A stretch of 64,000 bases of DNA from Cytobacillus stercorigallinarum (GTDB lineage Bacteria > Bacillota > Bacilli > Bacillales > Cytobacillaceae), in assembly GCF_014836495.1 (NCBI RefSeq), contig NZ_JACSQT010000009.1, forward strand, positions 1-64,000, written 5' to 3'. This document shows positions 43,827-52,810 of the stretch, in pieces (the stretch's first letter is position 1; each line of letters opens with the position of its first letter). Position numbers and translations under genes: made by a program. Under the pieces are notes generated by a model. That model had not been told where the DNA came from. It saw nothing but the letters and a program-made list of their open reading frames with translations, and did not search any database.

Positions 43827-44138
43827 TTGAATATCTTTATGTTTATTAGCATCATGACTTTGGTATTGCTTTTAGTTAGTTTTCTACTGATCTTTTCTAA
43901 GCTCTATCGAAAAACAGCGACACGATTAAGTCTATTGATTTTACTTTTCGGTGCCGTCTCTTTTCCACTATTTTCTGTTATGTATCAAGTTCGGACAACG
44001 GATTATCTAATTGACTTTGCCACAATTGGCACCGTCTTTTTAATTACTTGGACTGTAGTTGTAATCACCCTTCTTGGCGGCATTTTCTTTCGCTTTCGTG
44101 TGAATATTTCAGAAGAAAGTGATATATATCGTCACTAG
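43827..44138 (+). CDS. Small three-helix membrane protein
   Basis: 103 residues, TTG start with AGAGGTG seven bases upstream. Three hydrophobic segments (about 3-25, 35-53, 68-92: 'IFMFISIMTLVLLLVSFLLIFS', 'LSLLILLFGAVSFPLFSVM', 'IGTVFLITWTVVVITLLGGIFF'). No motif recognised. It converges with the hydrolase gene, overlapping by 4 bp. Confidence 0.6.
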   Translation: MNIFMFISIMTLVLLLVSFLLIFSKLYRKTATRLSLLILLFGAVSFPLFSVMYQVRTTDYLIDFATIGTVFLITWTVVVITLLGGIFFRFRVNISEESDIYRH

Positions 44139-44965
44139 TGCAAGGCTTGCTCGATTATTTTTTGGAATAAGTCTTTCTCCTCTAAAAATGGATAATGATT
44201 GCTTTTTTCAAAAATGAACAGCTGTGATTGGGATATTTCTTGATGGATTTCCTTCGAATACTCAACCGGGCACTGGACATCATAACGTCCACAACAAATG
44301 TTTGTTGGTATGTTGATATGCTTTAATTTCCTTGTTATATCAAAAAGAACGGCTTCTCTACTGAAAAAATTTAACCTTTCTCCTGATATACCTTTAGATA
44401 TCCCATCTGTGAAATATTGGGTATATTTCTCTGGTTCAAATAAAGAAAGCCGGGTACGTTTCATTGTTAACTCTTCTTTTTTCGTTGCAGTTATATTTGG
44501 CTGAGTTAATGCAAATTGATACTGTTGCATCACAGCAAATTTTGGATGGTTTTCATTATAGATGCATGCTGAGGACTGCGTGTAATCTCTTGCTGCTGAC
44601 CCTACAATAACAAGTGATTCTAACGAAGGCTGATGAAGCAATGCATAAAGAAGTCCAATCATTCCACCTGTTGAATGGCCGGCATAAATCCATTTTTCAT
44701 ATTCTAATGCTATTCTAATTGCTTCTATATCTAATACGCTATCTACCATACTATATTCATATGGTTCATGTGCTTGCTCGGATTCTCCCACCCCGCGTAA
44801 GTTTACTAACGTTACACAAAAACGATTAGTGAATGTATCAGCAAAATAGTCCCCTGTTTCGTTAAAGACGGCATAATGATGCGCTACGCATAAAGGCTTT
44901 CCAACTCCCTTTTGGAAGATCTCAAACGTGCCTCTTTTGGTTTGGAGCATTTTTCTTTTCCACAT
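44135..44965 (-). CDS. Alpha/beta-hydrolase
   Basis: 276 residues from ATG 44965 (GGTGGAG upstream). 'VTLVNLRGVGESEQAHEPYEYSMVDSVLDI' and the nucleophile elbow 'YAGHSTGGMIGLLYAL' are typical of proline-iminopeptidase-like or carboxylesterase-like hydrolases. 'CCGRYDVQCP' supplies the Asp and 'KSNHYPFLEE' the His. Cytosolic; substrate unknown. Eight bp-scale spacing from the small membrane-protein gene upstream suggests co-transcription. Confidence 0.8.
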   Translation of the reverse strand: MWKRKMLQTKRGTFEIFQKGVGKPLCVAHHYAVFNETGDYFADTFTNRFCVTLVNLRGVGESEQAHEPYEYSMVDSVLDIEAIRIALEYEKWIYAGHSTGGMIGLLYALLHQPSLESLVIVGSAARDYTQSSACIYNENHPKFAVMQQYQFALTQPNITATKKEELTMKRTRLSLFEPEKYTQYFTDGISKGISGERLNFFSREAVLFDITRKLKHINIPTNICCGRYDVQCPVEYSKEIHQEISQSQLFIFEKSNHYPFLEEKDLFQKIIEQALH

Positions 44966-44984
44966 TGTCTCCACCATCCCTACT

Positions 44985-45191
44985 CTAATGATACTTGCAG
45001 GTTACTTTTGAAAATACACCATTCTTCTCTATCGTCAATGTTCGATCACCTGATTCCTCATAACATCGCTCAATAATCTGTTCATTTTCGACGTGTTGAT
45101 TATATACTTTGAGCATAATAACCATTGCTGCACCCATGATGAACACACTTCCTAATAATAATAGGAGTAATTTCACTTTGTCTTTCTGCAT
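44985..45191 (-). CDS. Small single-pass membrane protein
   Basis: 68 residues from ATG 45191 (AGGAGG eight bases upstream). One membrane helix ('LLLLLLGSVFIMGAAMVIMLKVY') and a short extracytoplasmic domain with two Cys ('ERCYEESGDRTLTIEKNGVFSKVTCKYH'), possibly a disulfide. No family recognised. Likely in one transcript with the hydrolase. Confidence 0.6.
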   Translation of the reverse strand: MQKDKVKLLLLLLGSVFIMGAAMVIMLKVYNQHVENEQIIERCYEESGDRTLTIEKNGVFSKVTCKYH

Positions 45192-45274
45192 TGCCATTCC
45201 TCCTTACTCACACACATAAATTTATAAAAATCGAGCAAACTAAAGTATTCTTTTTATATAGGGAGCTAAAACAT

Positions 45275-45619
45275 ATGATATTCTTAGCGATTCTATTGAT
45301 GGTTTGTGGATTATTTATTATCAACGGGATTTATGCTTATCAAACGAAGCACATCGATGCCTTTTTTCTTTCTACACTTTGGTACTATATTAAACTTGTT
45401 CCTTTATTTATTTCTGCCAGTTTAATGATTGGCTATGGTGTAAAGTTCTTAACCAAACATGTCGATAATCTCACCTTTTCCCTCATCGCCTCTAAAGGAA
45501 TTGAGATTCTAGTTAGCCTCGTCATTGGCTATCTCTTTTTTAAAGAAACACCGACACTTCGGACAGGCCTTGGCATTGTAGTCATTCTAATTGGGTTTTG
45601 GTTGTTGAAGGGTGAATAG
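45275..45619 (+). CDS. Small EmrE/SMR-like membrane protein
   Basis: 114 residues from ATG 45275 (AGGGAG upstream); the longer frame from 45191 overlaps the divergent gene. Four hydrophobic segments; the end 'EILVSLVIGYLFFKETPTLRTGLGIVVILIGFWLLKGE' is typical of small multidrug resistance/DMT-type half-transporters. The conserved membrane Glu of the first SMR helix is absent, so drug export is doubtful. Confidence 0.6.
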   Translation: MIFLAILLMVCGLFIINGIYAYQTKHIDAFFLSTLWYYIKLVPLFISASLMIGYGVKFLTKHVDNLTFSLIASKGIEILVSLVIGYLFFKETPTLRTGLGIVVILIGFWLLKGE

Positions 45620-45622
45620 TTA

Positions 45623-46229
45623 TTACTTCTCTTTCAATTCTTCGTATGCTGCGATTAACCATGGATGCACAACCTTCAATTTGTCTTTATGTTACATAAG
45701 GTAGTGAATATAAGCAAACGCTGCCTTTTCTAGCGATTGGTCGAAAGAAGTGAACACACTGTTAATATAAGGTGGCACTCCCTTCTGATCCCATTCTATT
45801 TTGTCTGCTACAAACAAAAGGTAATCCAGCAAACTTGCCCTTGACTTCAGAGTTGTATGACATTCAATCGCACTTAATACATTGGGATTAGTCACCATAA
45901 ACACTTCGTCAGCGATATATTTAGATAATTTTTGATGAATAATCATGGGAAAAAGGCATTCTTCAGGAAGGATAGGAATGCCTATAGAGCGAGCAAACTC
46001 AATGCGCTGATGATTAGGTATAATCCCACTGATATCATGTAGTAAACCTGCCTGATAAGCCGCTTCTGGTTCACCATTGTATTTCCTTGCTAATTCCTCT
46101 GCCATTTGTGCTACCCTCACACTATGATTGTATATAGACAAACAATGATACTTCAAAGACTTTGAATACATTACTTTGAAGGGAATGTCCTTTTTTCACT
46201 ACTTCTTTTAGCTGTTCAATTTGTATCAT
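45623..46229 (-). pseudogene. Broken yqeK-like HD-domain phosphohydrolase
   Basis: ATG 46229 abuts the dnaN-paralogue stop (TAGATG) and encodes MIQIEQLKEVVKKGHSLQS before running into another frame. The main frame (46171-45692) carries the HD-domain core: NHSVRVAQMAEELARKY, AGLLHDISG, IECHTT and LLFVADKIEWD. It stops at an in-frame TAA (45694-45692) after YIHYLM, although the same frame continues HKDKLKVVHPWLIAAYEELKEK to 45623, the expected C-terminus. One frameshift plus one nonsense codon indicate a decayed YqeK-type (symmetrical Ap4A hydrolase) gene, unless the core still works from ATG 46171. Confidence 0.7.
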
Positions 46230-47336
46230 CTAAAAGGACCTCACTGGCGAGATCAGATGCTGAAACCGCGATCCATTCACCAATTCAAATAAAACGGGTT
46301 TCATCGATCCATTGTAAAAACAACGAATATACTCGTCCTTGACCACACGCAAATAATCTAATAAAAAGTGACTATCGAGAAATACTTCTACTTCAGTTTC
46401 TCCCGTTAATTTTTCAATCGTCTGCCATTCTTCAATCATACCGATCTGCTTAGCATGAGACGAAATTTGCAACCGTCCTGCTTGTATTCGCAATTTAATA
46501 TGATGGTTTTTCTTTGCATCTGAAAAAAGGGCTGCCCGTTCAACACCTTGCAAAAAGGTTGGCGTATGGACATAAAACGAAGTCAGGTTTTGCTTCGGAA
46601 TAAAATCAGTGGTTGCCGGATATCTGCCTTCAATCAGCCTAATATAAAAATGGCATTTATCCCTTTTTAAAACGAGATAGCTGTTTAATAAGCATAGTGA
46701 CACCTTCTCATCTTTTTGTATATTAAGCTTCGACCATTCAAGTAGACTGTCGTGTGGAACGATGAACTCCATTTCTAACGGTGATTCGATGTTCACAGAA
46801 CTTATAGAATAACGATGGGCATCGGTACTTATGAAGGTAAGCTCACCATTACGAGCAACAATTTGCACACCTGTTAAGACCGGACGATTATCTTGGACAG
46901 CTGCGGCAAACACCGTTTGTTTAATGAGTGTGAGAAGTTGCACTGCATCTAAAGTCAGTTTCGCTCCTACTGATCCATCGGGGATCGTCAATGTCTGGAC
47001 ATCTGTTAATGAGTATATTTTTGTATGAATTTCTCCTGATTGAATGTTGATCGTACCTTGTTCACTTAAGGAGATATGTATGTTTGACGGTAGTTTCTTT
47101 ATGATATCAAAAAAATATTTGGCGGAAATGATGACTGATCCTGTTCTCTTGATGGTTAGTCCATCTTCCATTTGTGCGGAAATACTTATTTCCATCAACA
47201 CATCCTCATTCCCAGCAATAAATGTCACTTGCTGATGATCTACGATTATTTTCATAGGAGACTGGCTGTTTTTTAGCGCCTTACTCACGTCTTTTAGTAT
47301 GCGTTGCAATGTATCTTTTCGAATGATTATTTCCAT
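46230..47336 (-). CDS. Second DNA polymerase III sliding clamp (DnaN paralogue)
   Basis: 368 residues. The N-terminus 'MEIIIRKDTLQRILKDVSKALKNSQSPMKIIVDHQQVTFIAGN', the central 'QTVFAAAVQDNRPVLTGVQIVARNGELTFISTDAHRYS' and the C-terminal 'MKPVLFELVNGSRFQHLISPVR' follow the three-domain beta-clamp fold throughout. The canonical clamp gene sits beside dnaA, and no dnaA is present here, so this is an extra divergent copy. Good ribosome site GAGGAATC. It might replace or compete with the main clamp under special conditions (inference). Confidence 0.88.
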   Translation of the reverse strand: MEIIIRKDTLQRILKDVSKALKNSQSPMKIIVDHQQVTFIAGNEDVLMEISISAQMEDGLTIKRTGSVIISAKYFFDIIKKLPSNIHISLSEQGTINIQSGEIHTKIYSLTDVQTLTIPDGSVGAKLTLDAVQLLTLIKQTVFAAAVQDNRPVLTGVQIVARNGELTFISTDAHRYSISSVNIESPLEMEFIVPHDSLLEWSKLNIQKDEKVSLCLLNSYLVLKRDKCHFYIRLIEGRYPATTDFIPKQNLTSFYVHTPTFLQGVERAALFSDAKKNHHIKLRIQAGRLQISSHAKQIGMIEEWQTIEKLTGETEVEVFLDSHFLLDYLRVVKDEYIRCFYNGSMKPVLFELVNGSRFQHLISPVRSF

Positions 47337-47671
47337 GATTCCTCATTCCTCACTTTGTCTCAATACCTAGGTTAAACATTCGGTAGAAACATGTCGAATC
47401 CTGCCAGTAAGTAAAACAAGAATAGAAAAATCATATTGAAGCATGCTTACCCGTTGAAGGTAACAATGATATTGGTGGGAAGTTTCCGTAATAGTTGTGG
47501 AATCAATGGATGCTTTTATACCCACCACTAGTCATACTGAACCTGCGAAAGGGCATACACCCGACAAAACTCATAACTATATTTCACTAGATCTGTCGTA
47601 ATTACCAACGGGTGTTCATCACTCTTATGTTGATATTACTTTCTCAAGTTTTCCCCATTTGCTCTTAGAAA
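47337..47671. other. Intergenic region upstream of second dnaN
   Basis: No gene seen. A single full candidate Spo0A box TGTCGAA lies at 47392-47398, about 56 bp before the dnaN-paralogue start. Confidence 0.4.
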
Positions 47672-47704
47672 ATAAAAACCCTTCTATATCTATAATAGAA
47701 GGGG
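47672..47704 (-). terminator. Terminator after ywnB-like gene
   Basis: Stem CCCTTCTAT / ATAGAAGGG with a 7-nt loop. The minus strand continues GGGTTTTTATTTT. Confidence 0.85.
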
Positions 47705-47728
47705 AAAAATTAATTGTTCCAGATACCT

Positions 47729-48358
47729 TTATGCTCTGTCGCCAACGACAGCAATGCGTTCATTTAAATGTTTGCCTTGTTCAGCTTCATCAAGGACAGC
47801 GATCGCAAAGTCTGCATAGCTAATATAGCTATCTCCTTGATTGTTGACGAATAGTTTGTCTTTGCCTTTTTGATAGCTTCCAGTTCGTTTTCCATCTGCA
47901 TCGAAGAACGCACCTGGGCTAATGTATGTCCAGGTGACGTTTTGGCTGTTTTGTAGTTGCGCTAAATCTTTCCCCATTTGTGTTGCCGTTGGTAAGTAGG
48001 CTTTAGGAAAATCTGCTGTTTCATATAAACGTGTTTCTTCATCTACATATAGACTGCCTGCACCACTAACAACGATTAGTCTCGTGTGCTGACCCTTAAG
48101 CGCATCGATTAGTACTTTTCCTGCTTCCACATGTTGTTGCTCTTGACCTTGAGGTGATTTAAAAGCATTCACAATGACATCGTATTCTTTTACGTCATTA
48201 GATTGTATATCGAAAATGTTTTTTTCTACAACTGCTACTTGACTATTGATTTTTCCTGCATTTCTTACGATTGCCGTTACTTCATGCTTTCTGGCTACTG
48301 CTTCTTCTAAAATCAATTGACCTGCTTTGCCACTTGCACCGATAATGCCAATTTTCAT
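47729..48358 (-). CDS. ywnB: NAD(P)-binding protein, YwnB-like (atypical SDR)
   Basis: 209 residues. The N-terminal 'MKIGIIGASGKAGQLILEEAVARKHEVTAIVRN' is the NAD(P)-binding loop of NmrA-like atypical SDRs; 'VVSGAGSLYVDEETRLYE' and 'TYISPGAFFDADGKRTG' follow the YwnB pattern. Probably a redox-linked reductase or sensor. It lies back-to-back with an Rrf2 regulator, as ywnB lies next to ywnA in B. subtilis. Ribosome site GGAGG. Confidence 0.85.
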   Translation of the reverse strand: MKIGIIGASGKAGQLILEEAVARKHEVTAIVRNAGKINSQVAVVEKNIFDIQSNDVKEYDVIVNAFKSPQGQEQQHVEAGKVLIDALKGQHTRLIVVSGAGSLYVDEETRLYETADFPKAYLPTATQMGKDLAQLQNSQNVTWTYISPGAFFDADGKRTGSYQKGKDKLFVNNQGDSYISYADFAIAVLDEAEQGKHLNERIAVVGDRA

Positions 48359-48389
48359 AATAAAAGACCTCCGTATTGTAATTGAATTG

Positions 48390-48431
48390 ATTACATGTAA
48401 TTATTATAGTTACAGGTATCTTTTTTGTCAA
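48390..48431 (-). promoter_or_regulatory. ywnB-like promoter with Rrf2-type operator
   Basis: On the minus strand TTGACA (48431-48426), a 17-nt spacer and TATAAT (48408-48403) form a perfect sigma-A promoter. The 12-bp perfect palindrome ATTACATGTAAT (48390-48401) sits directly at the predicted start site, and a related half-site (CTGTAAC) lies in the spacer. Probable operator of the adjacent Rrf2 protein. Confidence 0.8.
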
Positions 48432-48463
48432 TTCTCACCTTTTTCCTTTTCTTGCGATTACGG

Positions 48464-48469
48464 TATAAT
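48464..48469 (+). promoter_or_regulatory. Candidate -10 of the ywnA-like gene
   Basis: TATAAT preceded by GATTACGG; no strong -35 at 17 nt. GATTAC resembles a half of the nearby palindrome. Confidence 0.45.
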
Positions 48470-48510
48470 ATATTCACTATGATTCTTCCTTTTAAAGAAA
48501 GGTGATAAAC

Positions 48511-48930
48511 ATGACCATAAGCAGTCGATTTGCTGTGGGAATTCATATATTAACATTACTTGAATTAAATAAAGAGATTAATACCTCTGAAACGATTGCA
48601 GGTAGTGTTAATACAAATCCAGCTCTCATTCGCAAAATTATCGGGATGCTGAAAAAAGCCGATCTCGTTGAAGTTCATCCTGGGAAGGCTGGCGCTAAAC
48701 TTAAAAAAGGCTTAGCAGAAATTACTTTACTTGACGTCTATCAAGCCGTTGAAGTCGTATCGGAAAATGAATTATTCAGTATCCATGACCACCCGAACCC
48801 TGATTGTTTTGTTGGGAAAAATATTCAACAGACGATAGAACCAATTTTTATCTCAGCGCAACTGGCCATGGAAAAGGTTCTTTTACATGTGACGCTTGAA
48901 GATGTTGTGAAGGAAATTGATAATAAATAA
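48511..48930 (+). CDS. ywnA: Rrf2-family transcriptional regulator, YwnA-like
   Basis: 139 residues from ATG 48511 (AGGTG upstream). A winged HTH ('SSRFAVGIHILTLLELNKEINTSETIAGSVNTNPALIRKIIGMLKKADLVEVHPGKAGAKL') precedes the linking helix. Only one Cys is visible in the loop region ('HPNPDCFVG'), so it is not an IscR-type three-Cys [Fe-S] protein. Probably a repressor of the divergent ywnB-like gene that responds to redox or electrophiles (inference). Confidence 0.88.
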   Translation: MTISSRFAVGIHILTLLELNKEINTSETIAGSVNTNPALIRKIIGMLKKADLVEVHPGKAGAKLKKGLAEITLLDVYQAVEVVSENELFSIHDHPNPDCFVGKNIQQTIEPIFISAQLAMEKVLLHVTLEDVVKEIDNK

Positions 48931-48965
48931 AAGGCGCCCCGAGGTCCATTTTCGGGCGCTTTCTA
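48930..48965 (+). terminator. Terminator after ywnA-like gene
   Basis: GC-rich stem (GGCGCCCCGA / TCGGGCGCTTT) with a short T-run. Confidence 0.75.
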
Positions 48966-49040
48966 TTTGTTAAAGTACAGCCGATCTCATGTTATACTAT
49001 CATTATTTTCACTATTACAAATTTAGTAGGGGCGGAGCAG

Positions 49041-50621
49041 ATGAAGTGGAAAAACTTTGGCTTAAAAGGAAAAATGATTGCTTTAATTAGCTTACTCATT
49101 TTGCTTGTATTTTTGATTTTTACTATTTATTTATTTCGCTACCTCTCCGATATGGTAGAAGAACAAACAGGACAAAAAGCGTTAAGCTTAGCACATACAA
49201 TAGCCAATATACCTGAAATTCAGGATGCCTTTCAGCTGAGTAATCCCGCTTCTACTATTCAGGATATCGTTACACCCATTCAAGAGGCATCAGGAGCTGA
49301 GTTTATTGTTGTTGGCAATAGAGATGGCATTAGATACTCTCACCCTAATCCTGACTTTATTGGGGAGAAAATGGTTGGCGGCGATAATAAACGGGCGATT
49401 TTGAACGGTGAATCTTATCAATCGAAAAAAGAGGGCACATTGGGATTATCCATTCGGGGTAAAGTACCGATTAAAAAGGACGGCGTAGTCATTGGTGTCG
49501 TTTCTGTTGGTTTTCTCAATGGCAATATTCAGGAAATCATTCAAGATAAAAGCAAACCATTATTCATCGCACTCGTAATAGCCATTTTATTAGGTGTGGC
49601 TGGGGCCGTTTTAATTACTAACTATATCAAACGAATACTATTTCATATGGAACCGGAGCAGATTTCTCAATTATATTATCAAAATAAAGCGATTCTTCAG
49701 TCCACACATGAAGGGATGATCGCTGTTGATCATTTAGGACACATCACTGCCGTTAATAAAAATGCGAGAGAAATCATCGGAACAGATGCCGAAGAAAGCG
49801 AATTTATAGGGCGCGATATTCGTGTGTTATTACCCATCCCCCTGCAAATAACAGGAAGTATTCGTGATCAAGAATTGATATTAGGTGATACGATTATTCT
49901 TCTAAACGGTGTCTCCCTTCAAGGAGAACAGTCCGGGGCCGTTTGTACCTTTAGGAAAAAAACAGAGCTAGAAGGCGTAGTCAAAGAACTGAGTCGAATT
50001 AAGCAATATGCTCATGCGCAAAGGGCATTTACCCATGAATTTTCTAACAAAATGCACATCATTCTTGGACTATTACAAAATAATGAAACGCAAAAAGCGA
50101 TGTCCTTTATACGTAAGGAAGATCAAACGCAAATGACGCGCTTAAACTTCTTAACGAAAAGGATTGCTGACCCCCTATTGCAAGCATTACTACAAGGTAA
50201 GTACAATCAGGCAAATGAGTGGGGCATCGAGATGACTATCCAAGAAGAAAGTAGAATGATGATTTCATTTTCGATAGAAAGACAGAATGCTATATTAACC
50301 GCTTTCGGAAATATTATTGAAAATGCCTTGGAAGCCGTAAAAGGCAAAAAAAATGGGATGCGCGAAGTTAGCATTTATTTTACAGATATCGGAAATGATT
50401 ATGTTTTCGAGGTTCAAGATTCAGGTAATGGTATTGAAGACAAGTTGCTAGAGAAAATCTTTGATCAAGGATTTACGATGAAAGAAGGCGACTATCGTGG
50501 GATAGGCTTAGCTATTTCTAAAAAAATGATTAACGATGTAGACGGCGAGATTCTTGTTGAAAGTGGGGAAAACAGCGGAACAAGTTTTGTCATTATTTTA
50601 CCAAAGAAGGGAGAAGAGTAA
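49041..50621 (+). CDS. CitS/DcuS-type sensor histidine kinase
   Basis: 526 residues. One N-terminal membrane helix (about 12-35), an extracytoplasmic sCache/PAS-like domain (about 40-165, 'GNRDGIRYSHPNPDFIGEKM'), a second helix (about 172-195), a cytosolic PAS domain (about 215-300) and a kinase core with 'RAFTHEFSNKMHIILGLLQ' (His332), N-box 'NIIENALEAV' and G-boxes 'VQDSGNGI', 'GIGLAISKK'. This layout is that of C4-dicarboxylate/citrate sensors. It is paired with the response regulator two bases downstream and with a citrate-type carrier. Confidence 0.9.
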   Translation: MKWKNFGLKGKMIALISLLILLVFLIFTIYLFRYLSDMVEEQTGQKALSLAHTIANIPEIQDAFQLSNPASTIQDIVTPIQEASGAEFIVVGNRDGIRYSHPNPDFIGEKMVGGDNKRAILNGESYQSKKEGTLGLSIRGKVPIKKDGVVIGVVSVGFLNGNIQEIIQDKSKPLFIALVIAILLGVAGAVLITNYIKRILFHMEPEQISQLYYQNKAILQSTHEGMIAVDHLGHITAVNKNAREIIGTDAEESEFIGRDIRVLLPIPLQITGSIRDQELILGDTIILLNGVSLQGEQSGAVCTFRKKTELEGVVKELSRIKQYAHAQRAFTHEFSNKMHIILGLLQNNETQKAMSFIRKEDQTQMTRLNFLTKRIADPLLQALLQGKYNQANEWGIEMTIQEESRMMISFSIERQNAILTAFGNIIENALEAVKGKKNGMREVSIYFTDIGNDYVFEVQDSGNGIEDKLLEKIFDQGFTMKEGDYRGIGLAISKKMINDVDGEILVESGENSGTSFVIILPKKGEE

Positions 50622-50623
50622 GG

Positions 50624-51322
50624 ATGGAAAAATACCGCGTATTAATTATTGAAGATGATTTCAGAGTTGCAGATATTAACAAAAGCTATATTGAGCAAAA
50701 TCATCAATTCTCCGTTAAAGCGGTTGCTCGCAGCGCTGCGGATGCACTCCTTTATTTAGAAAAGAATGCTCATGAAATTGATGTTATTTTTCTAGATATA
50801 TATATTCCTGATGTGGAGGGTATGTCATTACTTTGGAAAATACGATCCCTTTATACATCTATTGATATCATTATAATTAGTGCAGAAAAACAAGCCCATT
50901 CCGTTAAAACCGCATTAAGAGCAGGGGTATTTGATTATGTAGTGAAACCCGTTAGTATGGACAGACTCCTTCAAAGTTTAAGTCGCTATGAGCGTTTTAG
51001 GCAATTATGGGCAGATGAGCAATTAAACCAAGAACAAGTAGATGAATTAACAAACGTATTTCATATTAACCCTACCCATGCGGAAGAAGAGCAAATACTC
51101 CCAAAAGGCATTGACTCGATTACGCTAGAAAAGATTTTACACTTATTTGAAGGGTTCGTAGAAGAAGGTTTAACAGCAGTTGAACTAAGTGAGCAAACTG
51201 GTATAAGTCGCTCAACCTCTCGTAGATATTTAGAATATCTCGTATCTATGAATCGTGTAGAGACGAGACTCATTTATGGTAGTGTCGGTCGCCCACAAAG
51301 AAAGTACGTAATCTGTTCATGA
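50624..51322 (+). CDS. CitT/DcuR-type response regulator
   Basis: 232 residues. The receiver domain has 'RVLIIEDDFRVADINKSYIE', phospho-acceptor Asp58 in 'VIFLDIYIPDVEGM' and the conserved Lys in 'YVVKPVSM'. A C-terminal HTH ('LTAVELSEQTGISRSTSRRYLEYLVSMNRVETRLIYGSVGRPQRKYVI') is of the CitT/DcuR kind. It presumably activates the carrier gene at 51479, whose upstream region has repeated TTATGAACAAAATA motifs. Confidence 0.9.
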   Translation: MEKYRVLIIEDDFRVADINKSYIEQNHQFSVKAVARSAADALLYLEKNAHEIDVIFLDIYIPDVEGMSLLWKIRSLYTSIDIIIISAEKQAHSVKTALRAGVFDYVVKPVSMDRLLQSLSRYERFRQLWADEQLNQEQVDELTNVFHINPTHAEEEQILPKGIDSITLEKILHLFEGFVEEGLTAVELSEQTGISRSTSRRYLEYLVSMNRVETRLIYGSVGRPQRKYVICS

Positions 51323-51376
51323 AACTTATGAACAAAATAGAGAAGAAAGAATAATATTCAGATTATGAACAAAATA
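51314..51376 (+). promoter_or_regulatory. Repeated operator-like motifs before the CitM-like carrier
   Basis: TTATGAACAAAATA occurs twice (51326-51339 and 51363-51376, 37 bp apart), and an inverted TGTTCAT (51314-51320) faces the first ATGAACA. The first copies overlap the end of the regulator gene. Probable binding sites for the adjacent response regulator. Confidence 0.6.
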
Positions 51377-51478
51377 TTCTTTCTTTTTCCTCCTCGTGTT
51401 ATTTTCATACTAATCTTATTTTTATGATATTTGAAAACGCATTCATCTATGAATGACCGAAGAGGGGGAAGGAAGAAA

Positions 51479-52804
51479 TTGAGTTTAAGTTTAATAGGTA
51501 TTATTACAATTATAATTATTGTCGCTTTACTGATTAGTGGAAAAGTCAGTCCGATTGTTGCGATGGTGATCCCACCAATTATCGGCGCTATGCTTGCAGG
51601 GTATAGTTTTGCTGAAGTTGGGGGATTTTTTGAAAGCGGTATAAGTTCTGTTATTAGCGTCGCAGTCATGTTTATGTTTGCAATTATTTTCTTTGGTATA
51701 TTACAAGATGTTGGCCTATTTGATCCATTAATTAATAAGCTAGTTTCCTTTTCAAATGGTAATATTATTGCTGTCACGGTCGGAACGGTATTAGTCGCAA
51801 CAGTTGCTCACTTAGACGGCTCTGGTGCATCAACTTTTCTATTAACTATCCCTGCCTTATTACCTCTATATAAACGTCTAAAAATGAATCCATATTTATT
51901 GCTTCTTTTAATTGGCGGAAGTGCTGGTATTGTTAATATGATTCCTTGGGCAGGGCCTTTAGGCAGAACAGCGTCAGTGTTAGAAATGGATGTAACGGAG
52001 CTATGGAAACCCCTTATTCCAATCCAATTAATTGGCCTTTTATTAATGCTTGTACTGGCGATTTATATGGGTGTAAGAGAGAAGAAACGAATCACGAAAA
52101 TGTATGGTTCTTTAGAAGCCGCTGCTGCTATTGAAGTATCAGAAGACTTTCGAGAGCAAGAAGCAGAAAAAGGAGCTGCTAACCCCCTCGCTCGACCAAA
52201 ACTCATTTGGGTAAATGCAATATTAGCCCTACTCGTTCTTGGCACACTCGTTTCTGGTATTATCCCTGCAGGACTAGCCTTTTTAATTGGGGTCAGTATC
52301 GTCTTACCCATCAACTTTAGAACAGTCGATGAACAAATGGCGAGAATTAAAGCACATGCACCAGGAGCTATGACAATGGCATCTATTATCATAGCAGCAG
52401 GTCTATTTTTAGGTGTCCTCAATGGAACCGGTATGTTAACAGCCATTGCTGAGGATGTAGCTAGTATTTTACCTGCCTTTATTGGCCCATTTGTCCATAT
52501 TATCGTTGGTATATTTGGTGTTCCATTTGATCTAGTGTTGAGTACAGATGCGTATTACTTTGCTTTATTACCAGTAGTTGATCAAATTGCAGCCACGTAT
52601 GGAGTCGCCTCTCTATCAACGGCTTATGCTATGATTATTGGTAATATTGTTGGTACCTTTGTCAGTCCACTGGCTCCAGCTGTTTGGCTTGCCTTAGGTC
52701 TTGCTGGCCTTGAGATGGGTAAACATTTACGCTATTCACTCTTCTGGCTTTGGGGACTAAGTATCGTGCTCGTTCTGACTGCTGTAGTCATTGGTGTGAT
52801 ATAA
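51479..52804 (+). CDS. CitMHS-family citrate/metal-citrate transporter
   Basis: 441 residues from TTG 51479 (GGGGGAAGG upstream); the longer frame to 51431 lacks a ribosome site. About 12 membrane segments. 'SVAVMFMFAIIFFGILQDVGLFDPLINKLV', 'ATVAHLDGSGASTFLLTIPALLPLY', 'GSAGIVNMIPWAGPLGRTASVL' are characteristic of CitM/CitH carriers that import citrate complexed with divalent metals. The adjacent CitST-like system should control it. Confidence 0.88.
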   Translation: MSLSLIGIITIIIIVALLISGKVSPIVAMVIPPIIGAMLAGYSFAEVGGFFESGISSVISVAVMFMFAIIFFGILQDVGLFDPLINKLVSFSNGNIIAVTVGTVLVATVAHLDGSGASTFLLTIPALLPLYKRLKMNPYLLLLLIGGSAGIVNMIPWAGPLGRTASVLEMDVTELWKPLIPIQLIGLLLMLVLAIYMGVREKKRITKMYGSLEAAAAIEVSEDFREQEAEKGAANPLARPKLIWVNAILALLVLGTLVSGIIPAGLAFLIGVSIVLPINFRTVDEQMARIKAHAPGAMTMASIIIAAGLFLGVLNGTGMLTAIAEDVASILPAFIGPFVHIIVGIFGVPFDLVLSTDAYYFALLPVVDQIAATYGVASLSTAYAMIIGNIVGTFVSPLAPAVWLALGLAGLEMGKHLRYSLFWLWGLSIVLVLTAVVIGVI

Positions 52805-52810
52805 AGACGA

